NCBI GenBank assembly: GCA_964575255.1
Contig: CAZNPZ010000004.1
Coordinates: 1-64,000 of the forward strand
Origin: JAEZHK01 sp964575255
Lineage (GTDB): Bacteria > Bacillota > Clostridia > Christensenellales > Aristaeellaceae
Direction of reading: 5' to 3'
DNA length: 64,000 bases
The translations under genes and the position numbers were made by a program. This document shows, piece after piece, positions 63,507 to 64,000 of this stretch. The notes beneath the pieces were generated by a model that did not search any database, had not been told where the DNA came from, and saw nothing but the letters and a program-made list of their open reading frames with translations. The stretch's first letter is position 1. Every line of letters begins with the position of its first letter.

Positions 63507-64000
63507 TTATTCCCGCCAGGGCCGGGGCGGACAGTCCCCCGGCTCTGTGTGCCGGTCCTGCTGTACGCCCAGATTCTCCCGGATTCGGTCAATGTAATCG
63601 AACAGATTCTCAATTTCCTCGGGGCTGAATCCCCGGGCGATTTCCCGCTCAACGCCCTCCGCGTACTCGCGCATCTGCTTGGAAAGCTCCCACGCCTTCG
63701 GCAAAAGCGTCAGTTTTTTCAGCCGCGCATCCCTCGACACGCTTGTCCGCTGGATCAGTCCCTTGCGCTCCATCAGGTCAAGCACCTTTGACACCGTGGA
63801 CCGCGTAATGCCAAAGGCCTCCTCCAGATCCCGCTGACAGACCTCGCGACCCGCCTGATCCTGCTCCACCAGGTAACCGATCACCCAGCGGTTGGTGCCG
63901 GTAATCCGCTCGAGTACCTCCCTGTCCGGACGGTCCCTGTCAAATCGGCGCATGATCAGATTGTCCAGCGAACGAATCGCCTTGCCTATGGACCTGTTCT
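63507..64000 (-). CDS. MarR family transcriptional regulator (5' end outside window)
   Basis: At least 164 codons. The frame stays open to the right edge, and the codons before the ATG at 63953 read SIGKAIRSLDNLIMRRFD, a usual MarR N-terminus, so the true start lies beyond the window. Winged helix: CQRDLEEAFGITRSTVSKVL, LMERKGLIQRTSVSRDARL and KKLTLLPKA. It lies 42 nt upstream of the ABC exporter genes and probably represses them until a drug-like ligand binds. Confidence 0.88.
   Translation of the reverse strand, partial: NRSIGKAIRSLDNLIMRRFDRDRPDREVLERITGTNRWVIGYLVEQDQAGREVCQRDLEEAFGITRSTVSKVLDLMERKGLIQRTSVSRDARLKKLTLLPKAWELSKQMREYAEGVEREIARGFSPEEIENLFDYIDRIRENLGVQQDRHTEPGDCPPRPWRE

Overview
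The window looks like a chromosomal stretch from a GC-rich member of the Clostridia. The genome is densely coded, starts are often GTG or TTG behind strong GGAGG-type ribosome sites, promoters are TTGACA-N17-TATACT-like, and many operons pair a sugar ABC importer with a YesM/YesN-type two-component system. A Christensenellales-like gut or rumen anaerobe would fit, but that is inference from gene content only. I saw no rRNA, tRNA, CRISPR array or intact transposase.

Layout. (1) 1-1832: the 3' part of a biotin carrier gene and a stand-alone OadA/PycB-type carboxyltransferase, closed by a terminator. (2) 1849-9976, minus strand: an RbsB-RbsA-RbsC-type importer, a URO-D-fold protein, a small kinase-dead histidine-kinase-like protein, a YesN-type response regulator and its histidine kinase, apparently one operon. 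(3) 10435-18603: a MATE exporter, a 1710-residue secreted repeat protein, and a ROK repressor. (4) 18967-24236, divergent from ROK: sugar importer, class II aldolase and an ADP-dependent sugar kinase homologue. (5) 24761-33016: an LplABC-type oligosaccharide importer facing a response regulator / kinase / response regulator cluster. (6) 33397-44855: an 11.5-kb plus-strand carbohydrate locus with SIS isomerase, PfkB kinase, GntR regulator, two GH4 glycosidases, importer, a second URO-D-fold protein, HAD phosphatase and class II aldolase. (7) 45482-59354: a peptide and amino-acid region with divergent operons (PHP protein, YheO-type regulator, RidA, amidohydrolase, M32 carboxypeptidase; then an Opp/Dpp importer, M24 peptidase and aminotransferase). 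(8) 59816-64000: a heterodimeric ABC exporter behind a MarR regulator cut by the right edge.

The genes read as a nutrient-scavenging lifestyle: five separate binding-protein importers, each next to the enzymes or sensors expected to handle its ligand. Three features cut across the loci. Every one of the five binding-protein genes is followed by a GC-rich hairpin before the next transporter gene. None of the five binding proteins has a lipoprotein cysteine at its signal-peptide cleavage site. Decayed genes sit at the region borders: two tyrosine-recombinase C-terminal fragments flank the peptide region, and there are LacI-like and MgtC-like remnants.

The least familiar items are the kinase-dead histidine-kinase-like protein at 4776-5195, the ADP-dependent kinase next to a bisphosphate aldolase, the two URO-D-fold proteins inside sugar operons, and the hairpin rule.
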